A stretch of 5,803 nt of DNA, from contig CAJMJM010000111.1 in the NCBI GenBank assembly GCA_905213725.1, forward strand, positions 1 to 5,803, given 5' to 3'. Position numbers and translations under genes: made by a program. This stretch comes from Collinsella aerofaciens. Its GTDB lineage: Bacteria > Actinomycetota > Coriobacteriia > Coriobacteriales > Coriobacteriaceae. The notes below the pieces were generated by a model. It was not told the DNA's origin and made no database searches. It was given only the letters and a program-made list of their open reading frames with translations. Each line of letters opens with the position of its first letter. Within the stretch, counting starts at the first letter, position 1. Shown one piece after another: positions 5,353-5,803 of this stretch.

Positions 5353-5372
5353 CCGTGTGAAGCTCAACACGG
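5353..5372. repeat. Short inverted repeat CCGTGT/ACACGG
   Basis: Arms 5353-5358 and 5367-5372 are perfect 6-bp inverted repeats around GAAGCTCA. It lies between the nuclease gene and the transposase-like remnant. It could form a small hairpin, but without a T-run on either side it is not called a terminator. Confidence 0.4.
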
Positions 5373-5389
5373 ATGAAATACAAATATAA

Positions 5390-5803
5390 TCCCCCCTTGC
5401 ACTGTGTTGATAAATATTGCTCGTCGAACTCATCTGAACTGGGCTTTCTTGCATAGAACTGCCTGAACCTGAGCGTTTTCGGGTATCGCATTGCCCGATC
5501 GAGCACCATCGCGACCTTCTCAAGCTTGTCCTCGGGCGGACTCATAGCCACAGCCCCGCATGTCGTCCCGGTTGGAGCCGGGATGAGCCCTCAGGAAGCA
5601 CTGCATGAAGTAGCGCATCCGGTTCACGGGCCCCAGCGGGTTCTGGCCGTCGGGAACGCCCTTGAGCAGCTTCGCGTTGTAGTGCTGGCTCTTCAGTGAC
5701 AGATTGTTGACGGGAGCCGTGTGGGGCCCGGGAAAAAAAAGAGGAAGAGGCTGGAGGCAGGGGCCCCACCGGAACCGAACAAACACAAGGTAGTAACCCA
5801 AGA
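5390..5803 (-). pseudogene. Frameshifted transposase-like remnant, C-terminal part, open at the window edge
   Basis: Two minus-strand frames read as one protein. The upstream frame gives VNNLSLKSQHYNAKLLKGVPDG and onward to FLRAHPGSNRDDMRG (about 5710-5550). The downstream frame then gives AVAMSPPEDKLEKVAMVLDRAMRYPKTLRFRQFYARK (about 5545-5445). The change of frame near 5545-5550 breaks the gene, so it is dead. The frame stays open to 5273, but beyond FYARKPSSDE the sequence looks non-native. Upstream of about 5710 it also looks unnatural, so the N-terminal part is lost. The style recalls the C-terminal region of DDE transposases in Coriobacteriia, but I cannot assign a family, so transposase is a guess from feel and context. 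Confidence 0.5.
5721..5769. repeat. 9-bp inverted repeat flanking a purine tract with A8
   Basis: GTGGGGCCC (5721-5729) and GGGCCCCAC (5761-5769) are perfect inverted repeats 31 nt apart. Between them lies a purine-rich stretch with eight A residues (5733-5740). It may be a mobile-element end or decayed terminator; support is weak. Confidence 0.35.

Noticed and set aside
5353..5372. Terminator for the nuclease operon
   Set aside because: The 6-bp stem is followed by ATGAAATACAAA and not by a T-run, and it lies 100 nt after the stop.
1..5803. CRISPR array, tRNA or rRNA
   Set aside because: No regularly spaced direct repeats and no tRNA or rRNA-like sequence were seen.

Overview
The window looks like a chromosomal segment of a high-GC Gram-positive actinobacterium of the Coriobacteriia, most likely Collinsella or a close relative. 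This is inferred from the codon use and residue style of the GalE and of the PcsB-like secreted protein; there is no rRNA or other taxonomic marker here to prove it.

Layout. (1) Positions 62-1267, minus strand: a secreted cell-wall protein with a twin-arginine-like signal peptide, a long PcsB/CwlO-type coiled coil, an Ala/Ser/Gly linker and a C-terminal CHAP/NlpC-P60-like cysteine peptidase domain. (2) Positions 1268-1534: a divergent promoter region. (3) Positions 1535-2596, plus strand: galE, a complete UDP-glucose 4-epimerase standing alone. It is followed by two related CATG-centred palindromes (2606-2643 and 2677-2707) and a strong intrinsic terminator (2710-2742). (4) Positions 2739-2996, minus strand: the 5' part of an IS3-family orfA, cut off exactly where the galE terminator begins. 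Positions 2997-3290 hold the IS upstream end, a short stretch with coding-like composition but no recognisable gene, and a good promoter for the next genes. (5) Positions 3291-5250, plus strand: a tight two-gene operon. The first gene is an ABC/OLD-type AAA ATPase of 432 aa; the second is a 222-aa protein with an N-terminal cysteine cluster and a PD-(D/E)xK nuclease signature. Both start with TTG and the genes overlap by 8 nt. (6) Positions about 5330-5803, minus strand: a frameshifted remnant that resembles the C-terminal part of a transposase.

How it fits together. Both ends of the sequence-rich, GC-rich core (wall peptidase and galE, sugar-nucleotide supply for surface polysaccharide) look resident. 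The ATPase-nuclease pair is lower in GC, sits between two decayed insertion sequences and has its own promoter, so it looks like an acquired accessory module. An SMC/OLD-like ATPase coupled to a small nuclease is the architecture of several anti-phage systems (Septu, PARIS, Gabija), but the nuclease here matches none of the ones I can name. This pair is the best candidate in the window for an undescribed defence system. That function is an inference from architecture and context only.
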